The notes under the pieces: model-generated
Told to the model about the DNA's origin: nothing
Database searches by the model: none
What the model saw: the letters and a program-made list of their open reading frames with translations, nothing else
Shown: piece after piece, positions 8,932 through 18,713 of the stretch
Layout of the letters: the number at the start of each line of letters is the position of its first letter
Numbering within the stretch: the first letter of the stretch is position 1
Program-made: the position numbers and the translations under genes
Origin: Cyclobacteriaceae bacterium
GTDB taxonomy: Bacteria; Bacteroidota; Bacteroidia; Cytophagales; Cyclobacteriaceae
Length of the DNA: 34,662 nt
Direction: 5' to 3'
Assembly: GCA_015488485.1 (NCBI GenBank)
Contig: WFNR01000122.1
Coordinates: forward strand, 1-34,662

Positions 8932-10218
8932 ATGAACAGGAAAACAAAACATAGGATAATAATAGGCGATAGCCGGCAAATGAGAAGTGTTCCGGATAAA
9001 TCGGTTCAGTTAATTATCACCTCCCCACCTTATTGGCAATTAAAAGATTATGGTGCGGAAAATCAAATAGGTTATAATAACACCTATGAAGAATATATAA
9101 ATAATTTAAACCTTGTTTGGTTGGAAAGTTATCGTGTGCTTGATAATGGTTGTAGGCTTTGTGTAAATATTGGAGACCAATTCGCACGCTCTGTTTACTA
9201 TGGTCGTTATAAAGTAATCCCTATCAGAACAGAAATAATCAAGTTTTGTGAAAGTATTGGGTTTGACTATATGGGCGCTATTATTTGGCAGAAAAAAACG
9301 ACATCCAATACCACCGGAGGGGCTTCTTTGATGGGGAGCTATCCAACACCAAGAAATGGGATTCTGTCAATAGATTACGAATTTATTTTGATATTCAAAA
9401 AACTTGGTACTCCCAAAAAACCAAACAGGGAAATCAGAGAGATATCAAAAATGACCAAAGAAGAATGGAAAACCTATTTTGCCGGTCATTGGAATTTTGG
9501 TGGGGCAAAACAAGATGGTCATATAGCGGTATTTCCTGAAGAGTTGCCCAAAAGGTTAATAAAAATGTTTGCTTTTGTAGGGGATACGGTGCTTGACCCG
9601 TTTCTCGGAAGCGGAACCACCTCTCTTGCCGCGAAAAAACTGGGGAGAAATTCTATAGGTTACGAAATAAACCAAGATTTTTTGCCCTTTATCGAACGAA
9701 AGTTAAAAATTAAAAATGACTCTTTAAATGAATTTGAAATTTATGAAGAGAAGTCAACCGTCAACTTTAAAGAGGCCATAAAAAAACTTCCTTATGTTTT
9801 TATAGATCCTCACAAATTTGATAAAAAAACCGACCCCAAAAAATTGCATTTTGGCTCAAAAATTGATATGAATGGTTCTACCCAAAGAGAGGAATATCAT
9901 TCAGTAAAAGAAATTCTAAGCCCTGAATTAATAAAACTAAACAATGGCCTGATAGTTCGTTTGATAGGGATAAAAGAAAAACAGGAGGTAAATGGGAAAG
10001 CAATTGAATTTTTACGGTTAAAAACAAAAGGGCAAAAGGTGTTCCTGAAGTTTGATAAAATTAAACACGATAAGGACAATAATCTATTGGCATACGTTTA
10101 TTTAAAAAATAAGACCTTTTTAAATGCACATTTAATCAAAAAAGGATTAGCAGAAATTGACACTTCATATCAGTTTAAAAACAGAGAAAGATTTATTAAA
10201 TACAAAAGGCAAGGTTAG
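8932..10218 (+). CDS. DNA methyltransferase (probable N4-cytosine, beta class) with C-terminal SNase-like domain
   Basis: This is the modification enzyme of a type II restriction pair. Motif IV is TSPPYW near residue 27 and motif I (DPFLGSGTT) lies at about residue 220, the beta-class order; SPPY-type motif IV favours N4-cytosine methylation. Residues about 290-425 form an unusual extra domain resembling staphylococcal nuclease (VRLIGI, then LLAYVYL and NAHLIKKGLAEI). Compared with SNase, the catalytic Asp and second Arg appear replaced (RLIGIKEKQE; DNNLLAYVYL), so the domain is probably not a nuclease and may bind DNA. The start chosen is ATG 8932, with GAGG at 8919-8922; GTG 8917 would add five residues. 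The gene is clearly A+T-richer than its neighbours, a sign of transfer. The endonuclease starts three bases after the stop. Confidence 0.88.
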   Translation: MNRKTKHRIIIGDSRQMRSVPDKSVQLIITSPPYWQLKDYGAENQIGYNNTYEEYINNLNLVWLESYRVLDNGCRLCVNIGDQFARSVYYGRYKVIPIRTEIIKFCESIGFDYMGAIIWQKKTTSNTTGGASLMGSYPTPRNGILSIDYEFILIFKKLGTPKKPNREIREISKMTKEEWKTYFAGHWNFGGAKQDGHIAVFPEELPKRLIKMFAFVGDTVLDPFLGSGTTSLAAKKLGRNSIGYEINQDFLPFIERKLKIKNDSLNEFEIYEEKSTVNFKEAIKKLPYVFIDPHKFDKKTDPKKLHFGSKIDMNGSTQREEYHSVKEILSPELIKLNNGLIVRLIGIKEKQEVNGKAIEFLRLKTKGQKVFLKFDKIKHDKDNNLLAYVYLKNKTFLNAHLIKKGLAEIDTSYQFKNRERFIKYKRQG

Positions 10219-10221
10219 GAA

Positions 10222-10878
10222 ATGGCCAAGGAATGGATACTAAATAGTGCTATGAATAGATTCCAACTAAATTTTAAAAGAAATGTTGGGCCTACTTCTG
10301 AATCAATTAGAAAATGTGCTCCAAAGACACTTGACGAATGGGAGCAGTATTATTTTAACAACGTCCGTTCGAAACAACATATAGAAGAGCTAGGTAGAAA
10401 GCTGTTTGTGAAAATAACGGAGGTTATTCAAGCTGAAGTTGAAGAAATTACAGAAGAAGATTGTATTAACTATATGCTTCAGATGGTAATAAACAGAACT
10501 TTTGACGGCTATGTGACAGAAATTAAAACAATATACGGCCAACTCCATGCTATACTTCAAGGGGATTACCCTGATATTAAAATAGAACCTGCACCTGATG
10601 AGTGGGATAGACTTTATAATGTTGACTTTTATATTCCAGTTGACAATAAAAGTATCGGATTACAAATAAAACCGGTAAGCGATGGTATTCAACTAAGCCA
10701 AATTTACAAGGAACGAGAAATACAGAAACATACCCACGAAAAATTTTATAATGAATTTGGCGGAAAAGTTTTCTATGTATTTTCAATTAAAGAGAATGGG
10801 AAGAAAAGAATTGCCAATGAAGAAGTGATAGAAGAAATACGGCAGGAAATTGCAAGATTGAAAAATGCGGGCATCTAG
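10222..10878 (+). CDS. Type II restriction endonuclease, MjaI family
   Basis: This 218-residue protein matches the MjaI-type restriction endonucleases in its opening (AKEWILNSAMNRF, then KRNVGPTSESIRKCAPKTLDEWEQYY) and its size. A likely PD-(D/E)XK-type core is VDFYIP followed about a dozen residues later by LQIKPVS, a D...QxK variant. Family members paired with N4-cytosine methyltransferases recognise CTAG; that specificity here is inference from family membership. CTAG occurs repeatedly in this window, so host sites would need protection by the adjacent methyltransferase. The start is ATG 10222, three bases after the methyltransferase stop, so the two are co-transcribed. The same A+T-rich composition marks both as one acquired cassette. 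Confidence 0.8.
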   Translation: MAKEWILNSAMNRFQLNFKRNVGPTSESIRKCAPKTLDEWEQYYFNNVRSKQHIEELGRKLFVKITEVIQAEVEEITEEDCINYMLQMVINRTFDGYVTEIKTIYGQLHAILQGDYPDIKIEPAPDEWDRLYNVDFYIPVDNKSIGLQIKPVSDGIQLSQIYKEREIQKHTHEKFYNEFGGKVFYVFSIKENGKKRIANEEVIEEIRQEIARLKNAGI

Positions 10879-10940
10879 ATTTACGTATGAAATAAAAGGA
10901 GGGAAAGTACAGACTAAACAAAATTAAACGGCAGAGGATT

Positions 10941-11144
10941 TTAACCACCACCTACCAGGCGGGCAAGCAGGTTTGTCAAATAAAACACTAAGATTAGAGT
11001 GCCATAGAGGCCGATTACCTGCAGGCGGTTTTGGGTGGTACGCCACCACAATACCCACCAGGGGCGCCACAGGCCCAGCAACAAGCCGGCTATAGCCAGC
11101 CACATCATGGCTTTGCTGATTGTTGCCAATGCCTGCCAGAGCAT
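10941..11144 (-). CDS. Small hypothetical membrane protein downstream of infB
   Basis: This 67-residue protein starts at ATG 11144, 11 bases after the infB stop, so it is probably the last gene of the rimP-nusA-infB transcript. Two hydrophobic segments are visible (about residues 13-31 and 41-62) separated by a Trp/Arg-rich loop (RPWWVLWWRTTQNR), and the C-terminus is LVGGG. An in-frame extension to 11246 overlaps infB and is unlikely to be used. I do not recognise a family; tryptophan-rich two-helix proteins of this size are often accessory or stress-related, but no function can be assigned. Confidence 0.6.
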   Translation of the reverse strand: MLWQALATISKAMMWLAIAGLLLGLWRPWWVLWWRTTQNRLQVIGLYGTLILVFYLTNLLARLVGGG

Positions 11145-11155
11145 GGTAAGAAATA

Positions 11156-13774
11156 TTAAAGGGTACGCTTGATCTCGCGTATTTCGTACGACTCGATTTC
11201 GTCTCCTACCTTCAGGTCGTTGAAGTTTTTGAAGCTCATGCCACATTCATAGCCGCTTTTCACCTCCTGCACATCCTCCTTGAAGCGCTTGAGCTGGCCG
11301 ACCTCACCGGTATAGATAACAATACCATCGCGGATAATACGTACATTATTGGTGCGCTTGATCACCCCATTGGTTACCATACAACCGGCCACGGTGCCCA
11401 CTTTAGAGATTTTGAACACTTCGCGGATTTCGGCATTGCCCATCACCACTTCTTCTTCCTCGGGGGCCAGCATACCTTCCATGGCGTCTTTTACTTCGTT
11501 GATGGCATCGTAAATTACCGAGTACAGGCGTATTTCCACATCCTCGGTCTCGGCCAGGCGTTTGGCACCGGAGGAGGGCCGCACCTGGAAGCCGATAATC
11601 ACGGCATCGGCAGCCGAGGCCAGCAGCACATCCGATTCGGAGATCTGCCCTACGCCCTTATGCACCACATTTACCTGAATTTCCTCATTGGAGAGCTTAA
11701 GCAAAGAATCCGACAGGGCCTCTACCGAGCCGTCCACATCGCCTTTTACAATGATATTAAGCTCTTTGAAGTTGCCGATGGCTAGTCTGCGGCCAATCTC
11801 ATCGAGGGTAATATGCTTTTTGGTACGTAGCTTTTGCTCGCGCACCAGTTGTTCGCGTTTGGTTACCAGTTCGCGGGCGGCTTTTTCATTGGGCATTACC
11901 TTAAGCGAGTCACCGGCCTGCGGAGCACCATCCATACCCAGCATCAGCACCGGAGTGGAAGGCCCGGCTTCTTTTACTTTTTCACCCAGGTGGTTGAACA
12001 TAGCCTTTACCCGGCCAAAATGGGTGCCGGCCACTGCCACATCGCCCACATGCAAAGTGCCGTCCTGAACCATAACGGTAGTCACATAGCCACGGCCTTT
12101 ATCGAGCGAGGCTTCTATTACCGTACCGCGGGCCGGCTTATTGGGGTTGGCCTTCAGCTCCATCAGTTCGGTTTCGATAAGTACTTTCTCCAGCAACTCT
12201 TCTACTCCCTGGCCGGTTTTAGCCGATACTTCCTGCGACTGATATTTGCCACCCCAGTCTTCTACCAAAATATTGATGTTGGCCAACTCCTCTTTGATTT
12301 TATCGGGGTTGGCATTGGGGCTATCTATTTTGTTGATAGCGAAAATCATGGGCACTCCGGCTACCTGGGCGTGGTTGATGGCCTCTTTGGTTTGCGGCAT
12401 CACCCCGTCATCGGCAGCAATTACGATAATGGCCACATCGGTGATTTTGGCACCCCGGGCGCGCATGGCGGTAAAGGCTTCATGACCGGGGGTATCCAGA
12501 AAAGCAATGCGCTGACCGGACTGGGTCATCACATCATAGGCACCGATATGCTGGGTAATGCCTCCGGCTTCTTTTTCGGTAATGCGTGATTTACGGATGT
12601 AGTCGAGCAGGGAGGTTTTACCGTGGTCAACATGGCCCATCAGGGTAACGATAGGCGCCCGCGGCACCAGGTCTTCTTCGCGGTCGGGGGCATCTTCTTC
12701 TTCCTGCTCCAGTTCTTCATCGATGTCAGCAAACTCCACCGTATAGCCAAATTCATCGGCCACGATGGTAATAACCTCGGCATCGAGGCGCTGGTTGATA
12801 GACACCATCATGCCCAGGTTCAGACAGGTGGCGATTACCTCATTGGGCGATACATCCATGAGGGCAGCCAGGTCGCTTACCGAGATAAACTCCTGTACTT
12901 TGAGTACCTTGCTGTCTTCTTCTACCTGGTCGGCTTGCTTTTGGCTCAAGATAGCTTTTTTCTCCTTGCGGTACTTGGCGCCCGTTTTCTTTTTGCTCTG
13001 GCTTAATTTGGCCAGGGTTTCCTTTATTTGCTGTTGCACTTCCTGCTCCGAAGGCTCTTCTTTTTTCATGCGGGCGCGTTCCCTGCGTGAGAGCTTCTTT
13101 TTCGGCTCAGGTTTGATCTTAGGCTTTTCGGTGGTAATACGCTTACGCTGGCGCTTACCCCGGGTATCGGATGAGGCCACTGGCTTGGGCAGCTCAATGG
13201 TATCGAGCACCTTAAGTCCGCGCAGCTTATCGGCCTTGGCTTCAATTACCTCTTTGGCTTCCTCTGGCTTGGCCGGTTCTTTGGCAGGCGGTTTTTCTTC
13301 GGCTGGTTCTTCTTTGGCTACCGGAGCTTCTTCTTTTTTCTCTGCCGGTTTGGCCTTGGGCTTGTCAAGGTCTATCTTGTCAAGCACTTTCAGTCCTTTC
13401 AGTTTGGGTTTGGCCTCCTCTTCTTTGGCTGGCGGCTCTTCTTCCTTAATGCTGCCAGAAGACAAATTGGTAATCCTGATCTCAGAGTCTTCCTCTTTGG
13501 GTTTGGGCTTGTCCTTTTCGGCCGTCTGCTCGATATCGAGTGGAAAACGTTCTTTACGCTGTGTCCCAATGCTGATATTTTCCGCCTCTTCTTTTTCGTG
13601 CAATGAAGCGGCAAACTCCTTAGCCAGCAGCTCGTATTGTTCGGGCGTAATTTTGGTGTTGGGGTTATGCTCTATGGGCATCCCCTTGTCGCCCAGGAAC
13701 TCCACGATGGTATCGCTGCCCACATTTAATTTGCGGGCTACCTGGCTAAGTCTCATGGGTTTTTGTACAGCCAT
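11156..13774 (-). CDS. infB: Translation initiation factor IF-2
   Basis: IF-2 is the GTPase that brings initiator tRNA to the 30S subunit and promotes subunit joining. The 872-residue protein has an N-terminal IF2_N helix domain ([20 protein letters not shown]). A long Lys/Glu/Pro-rich linker with two GLKVLD repeats, typical of Bacteroidota, follows, then a second IF2_N-like segment. The G domain shows GHVDHGKTS (G1), DTPGHEAF (G3) and NKID (G4), with domains II-IV after it. The start chosen is ATG 13774; the longer reading begins with TTG at 13780. It follows nusA by 38 bases in the usual bacterial rimP-nusA-infB order. Confidence 0.96.
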   Translation of the reverse strand: MAVQKPMRLSQVARKLNVGSDTIVEFLGDKGMPIEHNPNTKITPEQYELLAKEFAASLHEKEEAENISIGTQRKERFPLDIEQTAEKDKPKPKEEDSEIRITNLSSGSIKEEEPPAKEEEAKPKLKGLKVLDKIDLDKPKAKPAEKKEEAPVAKEEPAEEKPPAKEPAKPEEAKEVIEAKADKLRGLKVLDTIELPKPVASSDTRGKRQRKRITTEKPKIKPEPKKKLSRRERARMKKEEPSEQEVQQQIKETLAKLSQSKKKTGAKYRKEKKAILSQKQADQVEEDSKVLKVQEFISVSDLAALMDVSPNEVIATCLNLGMMVSINQRLDAEVITIVADEFGYTVEFADIDEELEQEEEDAPDREEDLVPRAPIVTLMGHVDHGKTSLLDYIRKSRITEKEAGGITQHIGAYDVMTQSGQRIAFLDTPGHEAFTAMRARGAKITDVAIIVIAADDGVMPQTKEAINHAQVAGVPMIFAINKIDSPNANPDKIKEELANINILVEDWGGKYQSQEVSAKTGQGVEELLEKVLIETELMELKANPNKPARGTVIEASLDKGRGYVTTVMVQDGTLHVGDVAVAGTHFGRVKAMFNHLGEKVKEAGPSTPVLMLGMDGAPQAGDSLKVMPNEKAARELVTKREQLVREQKLRTKKHITLDEIGRRLAIGNFKELNIIVKGDVDGSVEALSDSLLKLSNEEIQVNVVHKGVGQISESDVLLASAADAVIIGFQVRPSSGAKRLAETEDVEIRLYSVIYDAINEVKDAMEGMLAPEEEEVVMGNAEIREVFKISKVGTVAGCMVTNGVIKRTNNVRIIRDGIVIYTGEVGQLKRFKEDVQEVKSGYECGMSFKNFNDLKVGDEIESYEIREIKRTL

Positions 13775-13812
13775 ACTCAAATATCTTGCATTTATTTGGT
13801 TAAAAAAAACGG

Positions 13813-15054
13813 CTATTCAAACTCCTTTTGTAAAATCTTGAAAATTTCCACAATGGTTTCCTCTTCAAGATCGGTTCGTTTGGCCAGTTCTTCGGGTGAT
13901 AATTGCAGCACGCTTTTGGCCGTATCCAGGCCTACTTGCTTAAGCTCATCAATTATCCAGTCATCTATTTCATCGGCAAATTCGTCCAGATCCACATCTT
14001 CGTCATCGTGGTCGCCTACCTCACGGTACACATCTATCTCCATGCCAATCAGCTTGCTTGACAACTTGATGTTTTGCCCGCCTTTGCCAATGGCCAGCGC
14101 CACCTGGTCGGGCTTGAGGTACACGGCTACGCGACCTTCTTCTTCGTTTATTTCCATGCTGGAAATCTTGGCCGGGCTCAATGTGCGGGCAATGTACAGC
14201 TCCAGGTTGTCGGTGTAGTTGATTACGTCAATGTTTTCGTTTTGCAACTCGCGCACGATGCTGTGAATACGTGATCCTTTCATGCCCACGCAGGCACCCA
14301 CGGGGTCTATGCGGTCATCGTACGATTCTACCGCTACCTTGGCGCGCTCGCCAGGTTCGCGTACCACTTTTTTGATGGTGATGAGGCCGTCATACACTTC
14401 GGGTACTTCGTTTTCGAACAGGCGCTCGAGGAATACCGGAGAGGTACGCGACAGAATAATCTTGGGCGCTCCGTTTACCAGATCCACCCGGGCTACTACT
14501 GCCCGTACCGATTCGCCTTTGCGGAAGCGGTCTTTGGGTATCTGCTCCGATTTGGGCAGGCTTAGTTCATTGCCCTCGCCATCTACCAGCAGCACCTCGC
14601 GCTTCAATACCTGATAGACCTCGGCTGTGATGATTTCACCCACCAGGTCTTTGTACTTTTCGTAAATAATGTCGCGCTCCAGGTCTTTGATTTTCTGCAT
14701 AAGCGTTTGCCGGGCCATGGTTACCGCCCTGCGGCCGAAGTCCTCGAGTTTAATCTCTTCGGCTACCTCTTCGCCTATCTCAAAGTCCTCTTCGATCTTG
14801 CGGGCTTCCGACAGGCTTATCTTGTCGTGATCCCAGATGTCTTCGGAGTTGTCGTCCACGATCTCACGAAAACGCCAGATCTGCAAATCGCCCTTGTCGG
14901 CATTGATGATGATATCGAAGTTATCATCATGCTCATACTTTTTTCTGATCATAGCCCTGAAAACATCTTCCAGAATAGCTATCATAGTAGGCCGGTCGAT
15001 GTTTTTTTGCTGGGCAAATTCAGCAAACGATTCAATTAAGTTAGCACTATTCAT
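13813..15054 (-). CDS. nusA: Transcription termination/antitermination factor NusA
   Basis: NusA binds RNA polymerase and modulates pausing, termination and antitermination. The 413-residue protein starts [20 protein letters not shown], the conserved N-terminal domain. It continues through an S1 domain ([11 protein letters not shown]) and two KH domains, the first with [12 protein letters not shown] and the second with [12 protein letters not shown]. It ends in an acidic helical tail and lacks the longer C-terminal repeats of E. coli NusA, which is normal outside Proteobacteria. ATG 15054 is preferred; an upstream GTG at 15063 overlaps the rimP stop (TAGTG) and would add three residues. Confidence 0.96.
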   Translation of the reverse strand: MNSANLIESFAEFAQQKNIDRPTMIAILEDVFRAMIRKKYEHDDNFDIIINADKGDLQIWRFREIVDDNSEDIWDHDKISLSEARKIEEDFEIGEEVAEEIKLEDFGRRAVTMARQTLMQKIKDLERDIIYEKYKDLVGEIITAEVYQVLKREVLLVDGEGNELSLPKSEQIPKDRFRKGESVRAVVARVDLVNGAPKIILSRTSPVFLERLFENEVPEVYDGLITIKKVVREPGERAKVAVESYDDRIDPVGACVGMKGSRIHSIVRELQNENIDVINYTDNLELYIARTLSPAKISSMEINEEEGRVAVYLKPDQVALAIGKGGQNIKLSSKLIGMEIDVYREVGDHDDEDVDLDEFADEIDDWIIDELKQVGLDTAKSVLQLSPEELAKRTDLEEETIVEIFKILQKEFE

Positions 15055-15062
15055 AGCTTTCA

Positions 15063-15533
15063 CTATTTAAAAGATACTTGCACCATCGCCCTTTTAATTT
15101 TTTCATAAGGCAGGGTAAGCTCTTCTTTGGTTGTTTTTTGTTTCTTGTTTACAATTATTTTGGCAATCTTAACTTCCTTGTCATCGGCTGCCAGCAGCTC
15201 GCCTTCCAGTTCGCTGTCGTCAGCCAGCCTGATACGCAGGGTACGCCCCACCCGTGCCTGGTATTGTCGCGGCAGCAGCAGCGGGTGGTCGAGCCCGGCC
15301 GATGATACCTCCAGGGTATAGCGGCCTTTGATCAGGTCTTGTTCTTCCAGTTCGGCCCCGAGCCTTCTGCTCAATGCCACGCAATCTTCAATGCTCACCC
15401 CGCGGTCGCCATCGAGCAGCACGATTACCTTGCGGTTGTGGTCGTGGCCCTTGATGACTACATCCACCAAAAAGTGGGCGGGAGAGGGCAGGTTACTTGT
15501 AGCCAGGGCAACAAGTTTTTCTTTTAACTCCAT
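15063..15533 (-). CDS. rimP: Ribosome maturation factor RimP
   Basis: RimP assists 30S subunit maturation. The 156-residue protein has the family core: VVIKGHDHNRKVIVLLDGDRG, then SIEDCVALSRRLGAELEE and the YTLEVSSAGLDHPLL motif, with a C-terminal SH3-like barrel. The start is ATG 15533, eight bases before nusA at its far end. A consensus promoter (15594-15624) and a leader hairpin (15545-15568) lie upstream. Confidence 0.95.
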   Translation of the reverse strand: MELKEKLVALATSNLPSPAHFLVDVVIKGHDHNRKVIVLLDGDRGVSIEDCVALSRRLGAELEEQDLIKGRYTLEVSSAGLDHPLLLPRQYQARVGRTLRIRLADDSELEGELLAADDKEVKIAKIIVNKKQKTTKEELTLPYEKIKRAMVQVSFK

Positions 15534-15544
15534 TCTTTATCAAT

Positions 15545-15568
15545 AAAAGAGGGGACTTCTGTCCCCTC
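15545..15568 (-). terminator. Hairpin plus U-run in the rimP leader: terminator of ccsBA or attenuator
   Basis: On the minus strand GAGGGGAC (15568-15561) pairs perfectly with GTCCCCTC (15556-15549) across a 4-base AGAA loop, followed by TTTTATT. It ends 11 bases before the rimP ATG. It sits downstream of both the ccsBA stop and the rimP promoter, so it would act on both read-through and rimP transcripts. Confidence 0.7.
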
Positions 15569-15593
15569 GTTTTGAAGATCGCTATTTTCATGG

Positions 15594-15624
15594 CAAAAAT
15601 AGCCCTAAATGTTTAAGAAACCAA
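15594..15624 (-). promoter_or_regulatory. Bacteroidota-type promoter of rimP-nusA-infB
   Basis: On the minus strand TTG (15624-15622) is followed after 20 bases by TATTTTTG (15601-15594), an exact TTG-N20-TAnnTTTG match. Transcription should start near 15588 and give a leader of about 55 bases. Confidence 0.75.
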
Positions 15625-15640
15625 ATTTCTTGTAAAAGAC

Positions 15641-18600
15641 CTAATCCTCGGTATAAGAATCGCTACCGGTTTTCATTTTTTTTAAATTAAACTCATTGTA
15701 AGCAGCCAGTATGCTGATCACACCCACTACCACCAGGGCGTAGTATAGCCCTGCAGGTACGGGCATGGGGTCGCCACCGGCATAGGAGTGCAGTCCGGAG
15801 AGGTAATAATTTACTCCGAAATAGGTCATCAACACTGCCCCGAAGCTGGCAAAAGCAAAAAAATTAAAGGTAAAATGGTCGCGTAAGGATGGGATGAGCG
15901 TCAGGTGTAGTGTAAAAGTGTAAAGGATGATGGTTACCAGAGTCCAGGTTTCCTTGGGGTCCCACCCCCAGTAGCGCCCCCACGACTCATTGGCCCAGAT
16001 ACCTCCCAGAAAATTCCCGATGACCAGCAATACAAGGCCGGCACTCAGGGTGAGCTCCACTACCAGGCTTAGCTCGCGCAGGGTGGCATTAACGGTATTT
16101 TGGTTGTGACGATTGCGAAAAATCATCATTACCAGGTTGAACAAGGCAATCATACCACCCAGTGCCAGGAAACCGTAGCTGGCTGTAATGGTGGCCACGT
16201 GCAGGGTAAGCCAGTAGGATTTCAGCACCGGTACCAGATTGGTAATTTCCGGATTGAGCCAACTCATATGAGCGGTAAGCAAGGTAATGCCGGCCAGCAA
16301 GGCCGTAATACCCAGCGTGATGGGGGAGCGTTTGCGGAACAAAATACCAGCCAGTACTGTAGCCCATGATATGTAAATCATGGATTCATAGCCGTTGCTC
16401 CAGGGGGCATGCCCCGATATATACCAGCGCGTAGCTAGGCCGGCTGTTTGCAAGGCAAAGGCTACCAACAACAGTATGTACAGCGCTTGCGTAGTTCTGT
16501 TAAACTCCAGTTGCGGTTTGAATATCTGCATAAAGAACAGGGTGACTAAAACAGCGCCCAGCAACAAATAAACGGGGAACAATGTTTTGAAAACATTGAT
16601 GCGGTTATACAAGATCTCCAGTTTTACTTTGGCTGGCGCAGGCATGATATGGCCACCATTTTGACGTTGGTATGCCTTGATTCTGGCCAGGCTGCTGTCA
16701 GCCGGCTGGTAGTTGCCCGTTTGGAGCGCCTGCTGCAGATTTGTTGTATAATTTTCAAACAGGTCGGCATTGGGGGCGCCATGACCCAGATGGTGGTGAT
16801 GTTCTGCCGGAGTTACCCACATATCATCCGGGTGGCCGGGTATAGGAAAGATGCGCAGCAAGGAGCCATTGAGCACCATGTAGCATACATTTACCCGTTC
16901 GTCCACATTGATCAGCGCTTTGTCGAACTGGGTGCGCAGGGCCGGCTTTTTCTGATAAGCCTGCTCTACCTCACTGCGGATTTTATAGCGGCCGTCCTTA
17001 TCTACGAAGTCAACGAATGCGGCATAGTCGCCCCGTATGTCAAGAAGTGCCTGCAGGGCCTCTTCCGGCACTTTTATAATGGCCTCGTGTTGCCATTTTT
17101 GGGGGTTGGTTAGCATGCCGAGTACCACTTGATCGGGAGTAAGACCATGATAGCTGTTTTTCTTGCTTATTTTGACCAGTACTTTGGTAGCCATGGTGTT
17201 CACCGGCTCAATACGGCCTTCCTTGCTTTGCACCAGCAGTTGGCCAAAGCGCTGGGCGTGCCGGAGATCAATATCTTGCGACTGACCCGACAGAGGCAGC
17301 AGTAGCATAATGGCCAGGGCAGCTGCCTTACCGGCTTTACGGCTGGCATGTACCTCCTTCAACTGCATAGATATACGATGAAAACGTGAGTTTTTCAGTA
17401 TAAATGTGGCCAACAGACTGGCAAACAGCAGGAAATACCCGATGTAGGAGACCAGTGTTCCCCAGAAATCGTGATTTACTGATAATATGGTGCCCTGCTC
17501 GTCCTGGTCGTATGATGACTGAAAGAAACGATAACCCCGGTAATTTAGAATATGATTCATATAAATGCGATAGGGCATTTCGAGTGCATTGGCGCTGTCT
17601 ATCACTACTACTTCGCTGGCATATGATGACGGGCTGTTGGAGCCCGGGTAGCGCTCCAGTTCGAAACGCAGCAATTGCAGGGCAAAGGGCAATGTTAGCA
17701 TTTTATAGCCCACCTGTAAGGTAACTGGCAGGCCGTCAGCCGAAAAACGGGCAGGAGTACCCAACGGCACCTGTTGTTGTTGTCCGTTGACGGCCAGCTT
17801 TACTACCGGCAGGCCATGTTCCTGGTCATTTTTTACCGGTCGGTAGCGCAGTTCGCCATGCGGCACAAACTGTTTTACCACAAAAGAGGTGGCCCCCAGG
17901 GTATGTACTGTCATTTCCTGCAAGGGGATGAAGCCTTCTACCTCAAAGGTCGATGGAGCTTCATTGCCATCATCCACCGCTACCTGCATGCGGCCAGGAA
18001 AACGCATAAACAGGCTGTCTCCCCGGCTGATAATATGGATAAAACTGCTGCGGGAAGTGTCGTTAAAGCTGATTCCCAAATCATGCAATATTTTGCTTTG
18101 TCCACTTACCAGGCTAAATTCATGGCGGCCGTCCGGGCCTCCGGCTACTATATTGATATAGGCTGGGCCTTGTTCAGCAGGTACAAGTTCCTGACGAGCT
18201 TGTGGCATGTAGCCGTCAATGGTTATTTCTACCAGCTTGTTTTGCCAGGTTATCTTTTTGCTAAATATGGTTTTGTCAAAAGGAGCCAGTAATACCTTTT
18301 CTTCATATTTTCCACCATTTTCTTCCTCTTCGAGTGTAACAAACAAATAAGTGTCGGCAGAACGAAACTGGTTGCTGGTTTGGCCATTGCGAATATGCAT
18401 CTGGCCTTCATAGCCCCAATATCGTGTAATACCGGCCCCGATAATGATAATTACCAGCGCCAAATGAATGAGCAGGATATTGAGCTTGCTTTTCAGATAA
18501 AGGTGTTTGGTGAAAATCATCCCACCGAAATTGAGCACCATCAGGAGCAACAGGAATTCGAACCAGCGGGTATTATAGACCATGAGCCGGGCCGCACTGG

Positions 18601-18706
18601 CGCCAAAATCGTTTTCGATAAAGGTAGCATAACCAATAACGGTAGCGAATGTCAGCAATAATATGCCCATAAACCAACCGGAGAAGAGAAAACGTAAATA
18701 TTTCAT
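15641..18706 (-). CDS. ccsBA: Fused cytochrome c biogenesis protein CcsBA (System II haem lyase)
   Basis: CcsBA exports haem and joins it to CXXCH motifs of cytochromes c outside the inner membrane. The 1021-residue protein is the fused form. The N-terminal half is ResB/CcsB-like, with membrane segments near residues 7-30, 42-60 and 76-96, a large periplasmic domain, and a further segment near 430. The C-terminal third is CcsA-like, with the conserved WSNGYESMIYISW and the haem-handling WWD motif (WGRYWGWDPKETWTL near residue 915). The start is ATG 18706. It follows the cytochrome operon on the same strand, but with its own FNR-type promoter at 18755-18797. The position fits a dedicated role in maturing the roughly 53 haem c sites encoded nearby. 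Confidence 0.93.
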   Translation of the reverse strand: MKYLRFLFSGWFMGILLLTFATVIGYATFIENDFGASAARLMVYNTRWFEFLLLLMVLNFGGMIFTKHLYLKSKLNILLIHLALVIIIIGAGITRYWGYEGQMHIRNGQTSNQFRSADTYLFVTLEEEENGGKYEEKVLLAPFDKTIFSKKITWQNKLVEITIDGYMPQARQELVPAEQGPAYINIVAGGPDGRHEFSLVSGQSKILHDLGISFNDTSRSSFIHIISRGDSLFMRFPGRMQVAVDDGNEAPSTFEVEGFIPLQEMTVHTLGATSFVVKQFVPHGELRYRPVKNDQEHGLPVVKLAVNGQQQQVPLGTPARFSADGLPVTLQVGYKMLTLPFALQLLRFELERYPGSNSPSSYASEVVVIDSANALEMPYRIYMNHILNYRGYRFFQSSYDQDEQGTILSVNHDFWGTLVSYIGYFLLFASLLATFILKNSRFHRISMQLKEVHASRKAGKAAALAIMLLLPLSGQSQDIDLRHAQRFGQLLVQSKEGRIEPVNTMATKVLVKISKKNSYHGLTPDQVVLGMLTNPQKWQHEAIIKVPEEALQALLDIRGDYAAFVDFVDKDGRYKIRSEVEQAYQKKPALRTQFDKALINVDERVNVCYMVLNGSLLRIFPIPGHPDDMWVTPAEHHHHLGHGAPNADLFENYTTNLQQALQTGNYQPADSSLARIKAYQRQNGGHIMPAPAKVKLEILYNRINVFKTLFPVYLLLGAVLVTLFFMQIFKPQLEFNRTTQALYILLLVAFALQTAGLATRWYISGHAPWSNGYESMIYISWATVLAGILFRKRSPITLGITALLAGITLLTAHMSWLNPEITNLVPVLKSYWLTLHVATITASYGFLALGGMIALFNLVMMIFRNRHNQNTVNATLRELSLVVELTLSAGLVLLVIGNFLGGIWANESWGRYWGWDPKETWTLVTIILYTFTLHLTLIPSLRDHFTFNFFAFASFGAVLMTYFGVNYYLSGLHSYAGGDPMPVPAGLYYALVVVGVISILAAYNEFNLKKMKTGSDSYTED

Positions 18707-18713
18707 TGTTTAC

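Noticed and set aside
12765-13841. Long plus-strand frame (358 codons) opposite infB
   Set aside because: It is a Ser/Leu-rich antisense shadow of the Lys/Glu-rich IF-2 linker.
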